Position numbers and translations under genes: made by a program. From assembly GCA_002733915.1 (NCBI GenBank), contig NVXN01000004.1:143898-159945 (forward strand): a stretch of 16,048 nucleotides of DNA, read 5' to 3'. Each line of letters starts with the position of its first letter. Position 1 is the first letter of the stretch. Origin of the DNA: Aequorivita sp. GTDB lineage: Bacteria > Bacteroidota > Bacteroidia > Flavobacteriales > Flavobacteriaceae. Below the pieces are notes generated by a model. The model was given only the letters and a program-made list of their open reading frames with translations, was not told where the DNA came from and ran no database searches. Positions 1 to 7,664 of this stretch are shown one piece after another.

Positions 1-1083
1 CGTGCTTTTATTGCCGAAACTACCTACGATATTGTACGCTGGAAACGTTTGTACGCAGAGATTGCCGAAGTTCGTGAACCCTTTGACCGTCCAAATCTTT
101 TCAGGTTATTTACTGTTTGGGCAACCTTGAACGGAATTGCAATCCCACCATGGAAACAATTTGAAGACACCCCAACACGCAGGATTAAGGGGAAGTTTGA
201 CGAACTTTCAAAAATCAGAAAATACCGCGAATCCATTCCCGATTGGTTAGATGAATTGGGGCAGAAAGAATTGGGCAAAAAGTGGGATAAGGAAATTGCT
301 GCGCTAAACCAACAGGCCGATGTGGTGTTACGCGTTAACACCTTAAAAACCACTGTTGAAAAACTTCAAAATGAATTGGCCGATCTCGAAATTGAAACCG
401 AGATTTTAAAAGGATATCCCGATGCTTTAAAGTTGAAGGAGCGAGCAAACGTGTTCACCACCGATGCCTTTAAAAATGGCTTGTTTGAAGTGCAGGACGC
501 CTCTTCACAGAAAGTGGCGGAAATGCTCGATCCTAAACCTGGAATGCGCGTAATAGATGCCTGTGCCGGAGCTGGCGGAAAAAGCCTCCACATTGCCACA
601 ATGATGGAAAACAAAGGGCAATTGATTGCAATGGACATCTATGAAAACAAGTTGAACGAGCTGAAACGCCGTGCAAGACGTAACGATATTTTTAATATTG
701 AAACCCGGGTGATCGATTCTACGAAGGTGATAAAAAAATTAATCGATAAAGCCGATAAGGTTTTGATTGACGCGCCTTGCTCCGGTTTGGGCGTTTTAAA
801 GAGAAATCCCGATGCCAAATGGAAACTTCAACCTGAATTTCTGGATAACATTCGCGCAACACAAAAGGAATTGCTTGACAGTTACTCACGTATGGTAAAA
901 CCCGGCGGACAATTGGTTTATGCAACCTGCTCCATCCTTCCCTCGGAGAATGAGATGCAAGTAAAAGCATTTTTAGCGCGCGAGGAAGGAAAGGATTTTT
1001 CACTATTAAATGAAGAAAAAATAATGCCCAGCAAAAGCGGATTTGATGGATTTTATATTTCTTTGCTGCAAAAAAAAGATTAA
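1..1083 (+). CDS. RsmB/NOP-family RNA (cytosine-5) methyltransferase, 5' end outside window
   Basis: The reading frame is open from the first base, so the gene begins before the window; an in-frame TTG at 49 is internal (Leu), not a start. The product transfers a methyl group from S-adenosylmethionine to C5 of a cytosine in RNA, most likely rRNA, in the cytoplasm. Visible motifs are SAM-binding motif I (DACAGAGGK, 556-582), the motif IV Pro-Cys in DAPCSG (Cys at 778-780, which releases the product) and the motif VI Thr-Cys in YATCS (Cys at 928-930, the nucleophile). Both cysteines are present, so it should be active. The N-terminal part (about 60-290) fits the RNA-binding region of this family. 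About 360 residues are visible, near full length for the Bacteroidota version. The exact rRNA position cannot be told from sequence. The endonuclease gene follows after 20 bases, so the two may be cotranscribed. Confidence 0.93.
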   Translation, partial: RAFIAETTYDIVRWKRLYAEIAEVREPFDRPNLFRLFTVWATLNGIAIPPWKQFEDTPTRRIKGKFDELSKIRKYRESIPDWLDELGQKELGKKWDKEIAALNQQADVVLRVNTLKTTVEKLQNELADLEIETEILKGYPDALKLKERANVFTTDAFKNGLFEVQDASSQKVAEMLDPKPGMRVIDACAGAGGKSLHIATMMENKGQLIAMDIYENKLNELKRRARRNDIFNIETRVIDSTKVIKKLIDKADKVLIDAPCSGLGVLKRNPDAKWKLQPEFLDNIRATQKELLDSYSRMVKPGGQLVYATCSILPSENEMQVKAFLAREEGKDFSLLNEEKIMPSKSGFDGFYISLLQKKD

Positions 1084-1103
1084 TATCAAAACACAATTAA
1101 AAA

Positions 1104-2147
1104 ATGAACAAAATATTTACACTATTTCTTTTATTAAGCCTACAAACCCTTTTTGCCCAACAGCCTTATTATGATGATGTTAATCTTTCCTTGACCGGAC
1201 AAGACTTATATTTTGCGCTGCAACAAAAAATTGAAAATGCAAGCACATCCTTCAATTATGGCGATACGCGCGATTCCATGAAAATTACGGATGAAGATCC
1301 CGAAAACAATAACAATGTTTTATTGCTTTACGGGTATGATGATACTGGAAGCTGCACTACAGACCGAAGCCGTGACAAGGATGATTTTGGAGGTGGCAGT
1401 TGTCAATACAACCGTGAGCATACTTTTGCCCGATCAAATGCAAATCCTTCAATGGGAAATGTAGATAATGGAACTACAGGAATTGGCGCCGACCCACAAA
1501 ATATTCGCCCAACCGACCAACAGATGAACAACAACCGAGGAAGCAAAAAATTTGCTGCCGGATCTGGAAATGCCGGCAATGTGGGAAGCGGAAATTGGTA
1601 CCCTGGTGATGAGTGGAAAGGTGATGTGGCAAGAATAATGATGTATATGTACACCAGATATGGCGATCGTTGCAATCCTTCATTAAATGGCACTGGGGCA
1701 CTACAGGGTTCCACAGAAATGTTACAAATTTATTTACAATGGAATGCCGAAGACCCTGTTACAGATTTTGAAGACCAACGAAACCCCCATTTGGAAACTG
1801 TGTACGGAAACCGCAATCCTTTTATAGACAATCCCTATTTGGCAACACTTATTTGGGGAGGCCCCGTGGCGGAAGATCGTTGGGGTTTAGTTGGAACCGA
1901 AGAGTTTATAGCAGAAAATATTTCAGTATATCCAAACCCAACTTCTGAAATTATTTGGATTAAGGACCATACTTCTTTTTCAGTCGATCATTATTCAGTG
2001 TTTGATATTTCAGGAAGACGAATATTGTTCAACACTTTCAATGCTTCTAAAAAGAAAGTGGACGTTTCACATTTGGACAATGGAGTTTATCTTTTAGAGT
2101 TGGTTTCAACAGAAAGAAGAATTACAAAAAAGATAGTTGTGCAATAA
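1104..2147 (+). CDS. Secreted endonuclease I family nuclease with T9SS sorting domain
   Basis: A 347-residue protein. Residues 1-19 form a Sec signal peptide (cleavage near FAQ). Residues about 25-255 match the endonuclease I family (EndA/Vvn-like, beta-beta-alpha-metal fold): NREHTF at 103-108 gives the Glu-His active-site pair, RPTD lies at 135-138, NNNRG at about 142-146 supplies the metal-binding Asn, and NRNPFIDNP near 237-245 is the conserved C-terminal motif. From about 274 to the end is a type A T9SS sorting domain (YPNPTSE at 276-282, a GVYLLEL strand near the end), so the enzyme should cross the outer membrane and be released or surface-anchored, where it would cut DNA or RNA non-specifically. 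Oddity: where many Bacteroidota relatives have Ala-His-His before the RP motif, this protein has Pro-Gln-Asn (130-132), which may affect activity. ATG at 1104 is chosen because the signal peptide starts there. A likely role is use of extracellular DNA as a nutrient. Confidence 0.9.
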   Translation: MNKIFTLFLLLSLQTLFAQQPYYDDVNLSLTGQDLYFALQQKIENASTSFNYGDTRDSMKITDEDPENNNNVLLLYGYDDTGSCTTDRSRDKDDFGGGSCQYNREHTFARSNANPSMGNVDNGTTGIGADPQNIRPTDQQMNNNRGSKKFAAGSGNAGNVGSGNWYPGDEWKGDVARIMMYMYTRYGDRCNPSLNGTGALQGSTEMLQIYLQWNAEDPVTDFEDQRNPHLETVYGNRNPFIDNPYLATLIWGGPVAEDRWGLVGTEEFIAENISVYPNPTSEIIWIKDHTSFSVDHYSVFDISGRRILFNTFNASKKKVDVSHLDNGVYLLELVSTERRITKKIVVQ

Positions 2148-2293
2148 ACTTCCTTATCACAGGATGCATTGCCCTTAAAAAATAGTACTTGTGCGATAAA
2201 CCAATACAAGTGAAATCTTACATTTTTAAGTAATGGGAAATCCTCTTATTTTGGTTATCTTTGCACCTTCTAAAACACCAAATATTCAATAGG
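2148..2293 (+). promoter_or_regulatory. purL promoter region with TAnnTTTG -7 element
   Basis: The space between the nuclease gene and purL holds TATCTTTG at 2256-2263, an exact match to the Bacteroidota sigma-70 (-7) consensus TAnnTTTG. No clean TTG/TTTG -33 box is seen at the usual 17-23 base distance. Transcription would begin near 2268-2272, which puts the ATG at 2294 about 25 bases downstream and rules out the in-frame TTG at 2261, which lies inside the promoter element. A weak inverted repeat (ACTTGT 2187-2192 / ACAAGT 2206-2211) could help end the upstream transcript but has no T-run. Confidence 0.6.
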
Positions 2294-5200
2294 ATGATTC
2301 ACTTTTTTGGCAACGTTGAAAACACTGTTTTTGCAGTCCAAACCCACGGAAATATTTCAGAAGAAAACACTAAAAAGTTGGAGTGGCTTTTCGGCAACCA
2401 ACCTAAAATAGCGAAATCCGTCCTGTCCACAAACGCGACGGATTTTTTTGTGGGTCCCCGTGCCGCAATGGTTACTCCGTGGAGTACCAATGCCGTGGAA
2501 ATCACGCAAAATATGGGGATTGACGGAATCATTCGTATCGAGGAGTTTCACAGCCACAAGGTTGAAAAAGGAACTTTTGACCCGATGCTTTCGCAGAAAT
2601 TCAACCAATTGGATCAGGATATTTTCGATATCCACATCCAACCAGAGCCTATTTTGGAAATTGATAATATTTCAGAATACAACCAAAAAGAAGGTTTGGC
2701 CCTAAATGCCGAGGAGGTTGAATATTTGGAAAACCTTTCAAAAAAATTAGGCAGAAAACTTACCGACAGTGAAGTTTTTGGTTTCAGTCAAGTAAATAGC
2801 GAGCATTGCCGCCACAAAATCTTTAACGGAACTTTTGAGATAGACGGCAAGGAAATGCCCACTTCCCTATTCAAATTAATTAAAAAAACATCCGCCGAAA
2901 ATCCAAACGACATTGTTTCGGCCTATAAAGATAATGTGGCTTTCGTAAAAGGCCCAAAAGTTAAACAATGGGCGCCAAAAAGTGGCGACAAACCTGATTG
3001 GTACGAAGAAAAGGATTTTGAAAGTGTGATTTCCCTTAAAGCAGAAACCCACAACTTCCCTACAACCGTAGAGCCTTTTAACGGTGCGGCTACCGGAAGC
3101 GGTGGTGAAATACGCGACCGTTTGGCTGGCGGAAAAGGTTCGTTGCCATTGGCGGGAACTGCGGTGTATATGACTTCCTATTCAAGGCTTGATGAAGACC
3201 GGCCTTGGGAAAAAGCGATGAAAGAGCGCGATTGGTTATACCAAACACCACTTGATATATTGATTAAAGCCAGTAATGGCGCTTCCGATTTTGGAAACAA
3301 ATTCGGGCAACCGTTGATTGCAGGCTCTGTTTTAACTTTTGAACATGAAGAAGAAGCAAGAAGATTGGGCTTCGATAAAGTTATCATGCTCGCAGGCGGA
3401 ATTGGTTACGGAAAAGCGAGCCAAGCCATTAAAGGCAAACCACAGGAAGGCAATAAAATTGTAGTCCTTGGCGGTGATAATTACCGTATAGGGATGGGCG
3501 GTGCAGCGGTTTCTTCAGCAGATACGGGGGAATTCCATAGTGGTATTGAGCTGAATGCAATACAACGAAGCAACCCTGAAATGCAAAAACGTGCTGCAAA
3601 CGCCATCCGCGCCATGGTGGAAAGTGATGAAAACCCCATCGTTTCCATCCACGATCACGGCGCGGGTGGACATCTAAACTGCTTGAGCGAATTAGTGGAA
3701 GACACTGGCGGAAAAATTGATTTGGACAAACTTCCCATTGGCGACCCTACCCTTTCTGCAAAAGAGATTATGGGCAATGAGAGCCAAGAGCGCATGGGCT
3801 TGATAATCGGTGAGAAAAATATTCAACAATTGAAGAAAGTTGCAGACCGTGAACGTTCCCCAATGTATGAAGTAGGGAAAGTTACGGGCGACCAACGTTT
3901 CAGTTTCGAAAACGAAAAAGGCGAAAAACCGATGGATTTTGCCTTGGAAGATATGTTCGGCAGTTCGCCAAAAACCATAATGAAAGACAAAACCGTAAAC
4001 AGAAATTATAAAAATCCTGGTTACGAAGTTTCAAAAATAAAAGATTACGTTGAACAAGTGCTTCAACTGGAAGCCGTGGCCTGTAAGGACTGGCTTACCA
4101 ACAAAGTAGACCGTTGTGTTACGGGGCGCGTTGCCAAACAACAAACTGCCGGGCCACTACAACTTCCGTTGAATAATTGTGGCGTAATGGCTTTGGATTA
4201 CCATGGAAAAGAAGGTGTAGTCATCAGTATCGGCCATTCGCCATTAACGGCTTTAATAGATCCCGCCGCAGGCTCGCGAAATGCAATTACAGAAGCATTG
4301 ACCAACATTGTTTGGGCGCCTTTAAAAGATGGCTTAAAAAGCGTTTCCCTTTCCGCCAATTGGATGTGGCCGTGTAATAACGAAGGTGAAGACGCTCGTT
4401 TGTATGAGGCCGTAAAAGCGGTTTCAGACTTTTCAATAGATTTGGGAATCAACGTTCCAACCGGAAAGGATTCGCTGTCGATGAAGCAAAAATACAAGGA
4501 TGGCGAAGTAATTTCTCCCGGAACGGTGATTATTTCCGCAGCTGGAAATTGTAATGACATTAAAAAGGTTGTCGAGCCTGTTCTTCAGAAAAACGGTGGA
4601 AGTATTTACTACATAAATATTTCACAGGATGATTTTAAATTGGGCGGTTCATCTTTTGGTCAGATTTTAAATACCATCGGAAATGATGCACCTACTGTGA
4701 AAAACCCTGAATATGTAAAGAATGTTTTCAACACCTTTCAGCAATTAATTAGAGATGAAAAAATCTTTGCCGGCCACGATGTAGCTTCGGGCGGATTGAT
4801 TACTACTTTACTGGAAATGTGTTTTGCAGATGTAAATTTGGGCGCAGATGTGGATCTTTCAACTTTGGGTGAAAATGATTTGATAAAATTGCTTTTTGCT
4901 GAAAATGCCGGTATTGTAATTCAAGCTTCGGAAGATGCTTCGGTTGAAAGAATGCTTTCTTCAGCTAAGATTGATTTCAAAAAAATTGGCACTGTTTCCG
5001 AAAACGATACACTTTCAATAAAAAACCATTCAGAAGAAATAGACTTCAACATTTCTGAAATGCGCGATGTTTGGTACCAAACTTCGTATTTATTAGATAG
5101 AAACCAAAGCGGCGAAAATCTTGCAAAACAACGTTTTGACAATTATAAAAATCAACCGCTGAAGTTTGAGTTTCCAAAGTATTTCGATGGTAAACTCCCC

Positions 5201-5977
5201 TCCTTCGAAGGGGTCGAGGGAGGTCGACCTAAAGCTGCGGTTATCCGTGAAAAAGGAAGCAACAGTGAACGCGAAATGGCTTATATGATGCACCTTGCAG
5301 GATTTGATGTAAAGGATGTGCATATGACCGACCTGATTGAAGGCCGTGAAGATTTGGAAGATATAAAACTGTTAGTTGCAGTTGGTGGTTTCAGCAATAG
5401 CGATGTGTTGGGAAGTGCTAAAGGTTGGGCTGGATCGTTTTTGTACAATGAAAAAGCCAATAAAGCTTTGAAAAACTTCTTTGCAAAAGAAGATACGCTT
5501 TCTCTTGGCGTTTGCAACGGTTGCCAACTTTTCGTGGAACTCGGTCTTTTGAATCCTGAAGATGATGAAAAACCGAAAATGCTCCACAATGCAACCGGAA
5601 AATTTGAATGTGTGTTTACCTCTGTAAAAATTCAGGAAAATAATTCTGTGATGCTCTCAAGCTTTGCGGGAAGCACTTTGGGCATCTGGGCCGCGCACGG
5701 CGAAGGGAAGTTCTATTTTCCAAAAGAGGAAAACCACTACAACATAGTCGCAAAATACGGCTATGATAAATTACCGGCCAATCCAAACGGCAGTTCTTTT
5801 AACACTGCAATGATGACCGATAAGACCGGTCGCCATTTGGTAATGATGCCGCATTTGGAGCGTTCTACCTTTCCGTGGAATTGGGCGTATTATCCGAAGG
5901 AGAGAAAAAACGATGCGGTTTCACCGTGGGTTGAGGCCCTTGTGAATGCACGGAAGTGGATTGAAAAAGTAAAATAA
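2294..5977 (+). CDS. purL: Phosphoribosylformylglycinamidine synthase, single-chain type
   Basis: Fourth step of de novo purine synthesis: FGAR + glutamine + ATP gives FGAM + glutamate + ADP + phosphate, in the cytoplasm. The 1227-residue chain is the long form in which the PurS-like N-terminal domain, the linker, two AIR-synthetase-like halves and a class I glutamine amidotransferase domain are fused. The linker motif FSQVNSEHCRHK lies near 2784-2820, the ATP-binding half has the glycine-rich AATGSGGEIRD stretch near 3090-3120, and the glutaminase triad is Cys1074 (5513-5515, in GVCNGC), His1187 and Glu1189 (5852-5860, in MPHLE). ATG at 2294 is chosen over the TTG at 2261 because the latter overlaps the promoter. 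Oddity: residues about 966-979 (5189-5230), in the linker before the glutaminase domain, are encoded by a palindromic repeat resembling intergenic elements. All catalytic residues are present, so the enzyme should be functional. Confidence 0.97.
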   Translation: MIHFFGNVENTVFAVQTHGNISEENTKKLEWLFGNQPKIAKSVLSTNATDFFVGPRAAMVTPWSTNAVEITQNMGIDGIIRIEEFHSHKVEKGTFDPMLSQKFNQLDQDIFDIHIQPEPILEIDNISEYNQKEGLALNAEEVEYLENLSKKLGRKLTDSEVFGFSQVNSEHCRHKIFNGTFEIDGKEMPTSLFKLIKKTSAENPNDIVSAYKDNVAFVKGPKVKQWAPKSGDKPDWYEEKDFESVISLKAETHNFPTTVEPFNGAATGSGGEIRDRLAGGKGSLPLAGTAVYMTSYSRLDEDRPWEKAMKERDWLYQTPLDILIKASNGASDFGNKFGQPLIAGSVLTFEHEEEARRLGFDKVIMLAGGIGYGKASQAIKGKPQEGNKIVVLGGDNYRIGMGGAAVSSADTGEFHSGIELNAIQRSNPEMQKRAANAIRAMVESDENPIVSIHDHGAGGHLNCLSELVEDTGGKIDLDKLPIGDPTLSAKEIMGNESQERMGLIIGEKNIQQLKKVADRERSPMYEVGKVTGDQRFSFENEKGEKPMDFALEDMFGSSPKTIMKDKTVNRNYKNPGYEVSKIKDYVEQVLQLEAVACKDWLTNKVDRCVTGRVAKQQTAGPLQLPLNNCGVMALDYHGKEGVVISIGHSPLTALIDPAAGSRNAITEALTNIVWAPLKDGLKSVSLSANWMWPCNNEGEDARLYEAVKAVSDFSIDLGINVPTGKDSLSMKQKYKDGEVISPGTVIISAAGNCNDIKKVVEPVLQKNGGSIYYINISQDDFKLGGSSFGQILNTIGNDAPTVKNPEYVKNVFNTFQQLIRDEKIFAGHDVASGGLITTLLEMCFADVNLGADVDLSTLGENDLIKLLFAENAGIVIQASEDASVERMLSSAKIDFKKIGTVSENDTLSIKNHSEEIDFNISEMRDVWYQTSYLLDRNQSGENLAKQRFDNYKNQPLKFEFPKYFDGKLPSFEGVEGGRPKAAVIREKGSNSEREMAYMMHLAGFDVKDVHMTDLIEGREDLEDIKLLVAVGGFSNSDVLGSAKGWAGSFLYNEKANKALKNFFAKEDTLSLGVCNGCQLFVELGLLNPEDDEKPKMLHNATGKFECVFTSVKIQENNSVMLSSFAGSTLGIWAAHGEGKFYFPKEENHYNIVAKYGYDKLPANPNGSSFNTAMMTDKTGRHLVMMPHLERSTFPWNWAYYPKERKNDAVSPWVEALVNARKWIEKVK
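5195..5230. repeat. REP-like palindromic element inside purL
   Basis: CTCCCCTCCTTCGAAGGGG (5195-5213) followed by TCGAGGGAGG (5214-5223) forms an imperfect hairpin: the inner arms are the perfect palindrome CCTTCGAAGG (5202-5211), the outer arms CTCCC (5195-5199) and GGGAG (5218-5222). It abuts a second perfect palindrome, AGGTCGACCT (5221-5230). The C/G-rich strand asymmetry (CCCCTCC...GGGGTCGAGGGAGG) is like a repeat family I know from intergenic DNA of many Bacteroidota. Here it is read in frame as LPSFEGVEGGRP. Confidence 0.6.
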
Positions 5978-5983
5978 ATCCTG

Positions 5984-6275
5984 TGACATCATTGCGAAGG
6001 AGCTACCTTAGGAGCGCCTGAAGCAATCTGCCGTGGTGTAGATCTCATCATGATAACAAGTAATCTCATGAGATTGCCACGGCCTATCGACCTCGCAATG
6101 ACGGTTGTGCACGTCATTGGCAACGTCATTGCGAAGGAGTGACCCTAGGAGCGACTGAAGCAATCTGCGGTTGTGTAGTTTCAATCATGATAACAAGTAG
6201 CTTTATGAGATTGCTTCGCTACGCTCGCAATGACGGGTTCAATCGTGGGATTTCCGCGCTGCGCTCGCAATGACG
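5984..6275. repeat. Cluster of long inverted-repeat (REP/MITE-like) elements
   Basis: Fills the space between the convergent purL and acyltransferase genes. Copy 1 (about 5988-6103) starts ATCATTGCGA and ends TCGCAATGACG. Copy 2 (6124-6235) starts CGTCATTGCGA and ends TCGCAATGACG. A third, right-arm-only piece (about 6249-6275) also ends TCGCAATGACG, and a short left-end-like piece (CGTCATTGGCAA, 6112-6123) precedes copy 2. Both full copies share an inner core with CATGATAACAAGTA (6049-6062 and 6186-6199) and AGCAATCT / GAGATTGC arms. Left arms are longer than right arms, so each folds into an imperfect hairpin of about 110 bases. No open frame of note lies inside. Similar repeats are common in Flavobacteriia. 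They probably also stop transcription from both sides. Confidence 0.8.
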
Positions 6276-6291
6276 CTTTGAAATTATAAAT

Positions 6292-7359
6292 TTATATAAT
6301 TTTCCGTATCAACTTATTTTTGCGCAATATAAAACTCAATGCTGCGGATATAAGGATTCCTGAAATTGTAACCATAACAAATTTAAGATTGGTATCAAGT
6401 TCAATATCCAAAAGCATCATTTGAAGGCCTATAACAATCAATAAACGGAACAAATAAATACCGTATGCATTGTCTGATAAAAATTTAAAAAACATATTCA
6501 TTTTAAAGCTTGCTATTTTAAATATGGAAATAAACCCCAAACATAAGCCTACGCACAAAAATGACTCAATAATAGCTTCACTCCATAGCTTTGGCAAGGC
6601 TTGATAAATTGCGTCTTTAAAAAAGAAGCTTAGCAGGCCTACAAACATATAGGAAAATGCAACAGCTGGTTGAATGGCATGTAGCCATTTGGTTTTATTG
6701 AATAAAGCTCCCAATAAAAACAAGCTTAAATATTGGGGAAGATGGGCAACTTCAATCGGAATTATCCACGTTACCCAATGGTCTATTGGATAATAATTTC
6801 TTACCCATATTGTAATTGGAATCAAAAAAAGCAAGTACAGCAAAGCATACCACCATTTAAAAGCTTCTGAAAACCTATTCTCCATTTTTACCCATTTTAC
6901 TATAAGTAAGTACAATAAGGAAAATGCCAGTAAAGAGGCCACAAACCAAAGGTGCCCCAATGAAAGCGGCGGATGGTTGAAATGTAAATCCCACAAAAAG
7001 TAAAAATAATTGGATTCACTGTTGCTTAGCATATAATGCAGCGGTCCAAAAATTAGTAGCGCAAAGAACAACAGGGGTATTCCCAATCTCCTAAATCTAT
7101 CCATTAAATAGCTGCGTATTGGTTTGTTGTTAAGGGAATAGTAGGTAAAGAAACCTGCAATAAAGAAATAAAATCCCATCATATATGCAGCATTAAAGAA
7201 AAAGAAGGGTTTTAAGTATCCCACCTTTGGGGTATGGGATACCAACCATACTCCGCCCGTATTTCCATAAGCCTGCCCCGAGTGATGGGCAACTACCAAA
7301 CAGGTAAGAAAAACTTTTATAAAATCGATATAAACGATTCTGTTATTGTCATTTTTCAT
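6292..7359 (-). CDS. Acyltransferase 3 family integral membrane protein
   Basis: A 355-residue protein with about ten hydrophobic helices, which matches the acyltransferase-3 family (OafA/MdoC-like): these inner-membrane enzymes move acetyl or other acyl groups onto sugars of surface or periplasmic glycans. Visible marks are the N-terminal YIDFIKVFLTCLVVAHHSG with His25-His26 in the first helix, and DRFRRLGIPLLF at about 87-98, the basic motif after the third helix that the family uses for acyl-CoA binding. The glucan-modifying MdoC/OpgC branch is the nearest by eye, but the acceptor cannot be told. The ATG at 7357-7359 is the first in frame and gives a normal N terminus. It stands alone: its 3' end faces purL across a repeat cluster and about 300 bases with only a gene remnant lie upstream. 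No clear promoter was found. Confidence 0.85.
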   Translation of the reverse strand: MKNDNNRIVYIDFIKVFLTCLVVAHHSGQAYGNTGGVWLVSHTPKVGYLKPFFFFNAAYMMGFYFFIAGFFTYYSLNNKPIRSYLMDRFRRLGIPLLFFALLIFGPLHYMLSNSESNYFYFLWDLHFNHPPLSLGHLWFVASLLAFSLLYLLIVKWVKMENRFSEAFKWWYALLYLLFLIPITIWVRNYYPIDHWVTWIIPIEVAHLPQYLSLFLLGALFNKTKWLHAIQPAVAFSYMFVGLLSFFFKDAIYQALPKLWSEAIIESFLCVGLCLGFISIFKIASFKMNMFFKFLSDNAYGIYLFRLLIVIGLQMMLLDIELDTNLKFVMVTISGILISAALSFILRKNKLIRKII

Positions 7360-7426
7360 TTTCTCTCTACAAAAAATTATTGCTGTTAATTACATTTAAA
7401 ATGATGCGTATCAAGGAGTTTAATGC

Positions 7427-7597
7427 TTAATACAACACTTTTTTCATTTGTAGGGTTAGTTCACTTTCCATAAGATGGAATAACTTTAGCCCGTTTTCTT
7501 CTCTAGTTATAATAATCATAGTGGCATAACCATATTCTTCGGTTCCAATTTTAACTTGCTGTTTGGATTTTTCATCTCTAAGCCTTTGATTTTTCAC
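7427..7597 (-). pseudogene. Possible decayed gene tail (56 codons)
   Basis: The roughly 300-base space between the acyltransferase and the beta-propeller genes holds one coding-like open frame on the - strand, ending in TAA at 7427-7429 and open back to a GTG at 7595-7597. Its translation is compositionally normal for a protein (it contains the stretches IGTEEYGYATMIIITREE and LKLFHLMESELTLQMKK) rather than random AT-rich DNA. The frame is closed upstream by TGA in a heptamer repeat (TTTTCAC units, 7591-7604), there is no good start and no signal peptide. It therefore looks like the C-terminal end of a gene whose front has been lost. I do not recognise the family. A short functional gene starting at GTG is the alternative. 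Confidence 0.35.
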
Positions 7598-7604
7598 TTT
7601 TCAC
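7591..7604. repeat. Heptamer tandem repeat (TTTTCAC)x2
   Basis: TTTTCAC occurs twice in a row (7591-7604) and is followed by a partial unit TTTTGAA (7605-7611). On the other strand this reads as GTGAAAA units. It sits exactly where the coding-like frame of the neighbouring remnant is closed, and has the same seven-base period as the repeat at 10121-10148. Confidence 0.5.
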
Positions 7605-7664
7605 TTTTGAATCTTTACAGAATTTATAAAAGATCCAACAAACCACAATACAATTTCCCCGAAC

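Noticed and set aside
2137-2201. Near-identical 13-base pieces TTGTGCAATAAAC (2137-2149) and TTGTGCGATAAAC (2189-2201)
   Set aside because: One spans a stop codon, they are short, and nothing else around them matches; likely chance.
2261-2293. Upstream TTG start for purL adding 11 residues
   Set aside because: The TTG is part of the TAnnTTTG promoter element at 2256-2263, so it would not be in the mRNA; ATG at 2294 gives a normal N terminus.
5984-6275. CRISPR-like repeat array
   Set aside because: Repeats are about 110 bases long, only two full copies, with internal inverted symmetry and no spacers or cas genes.
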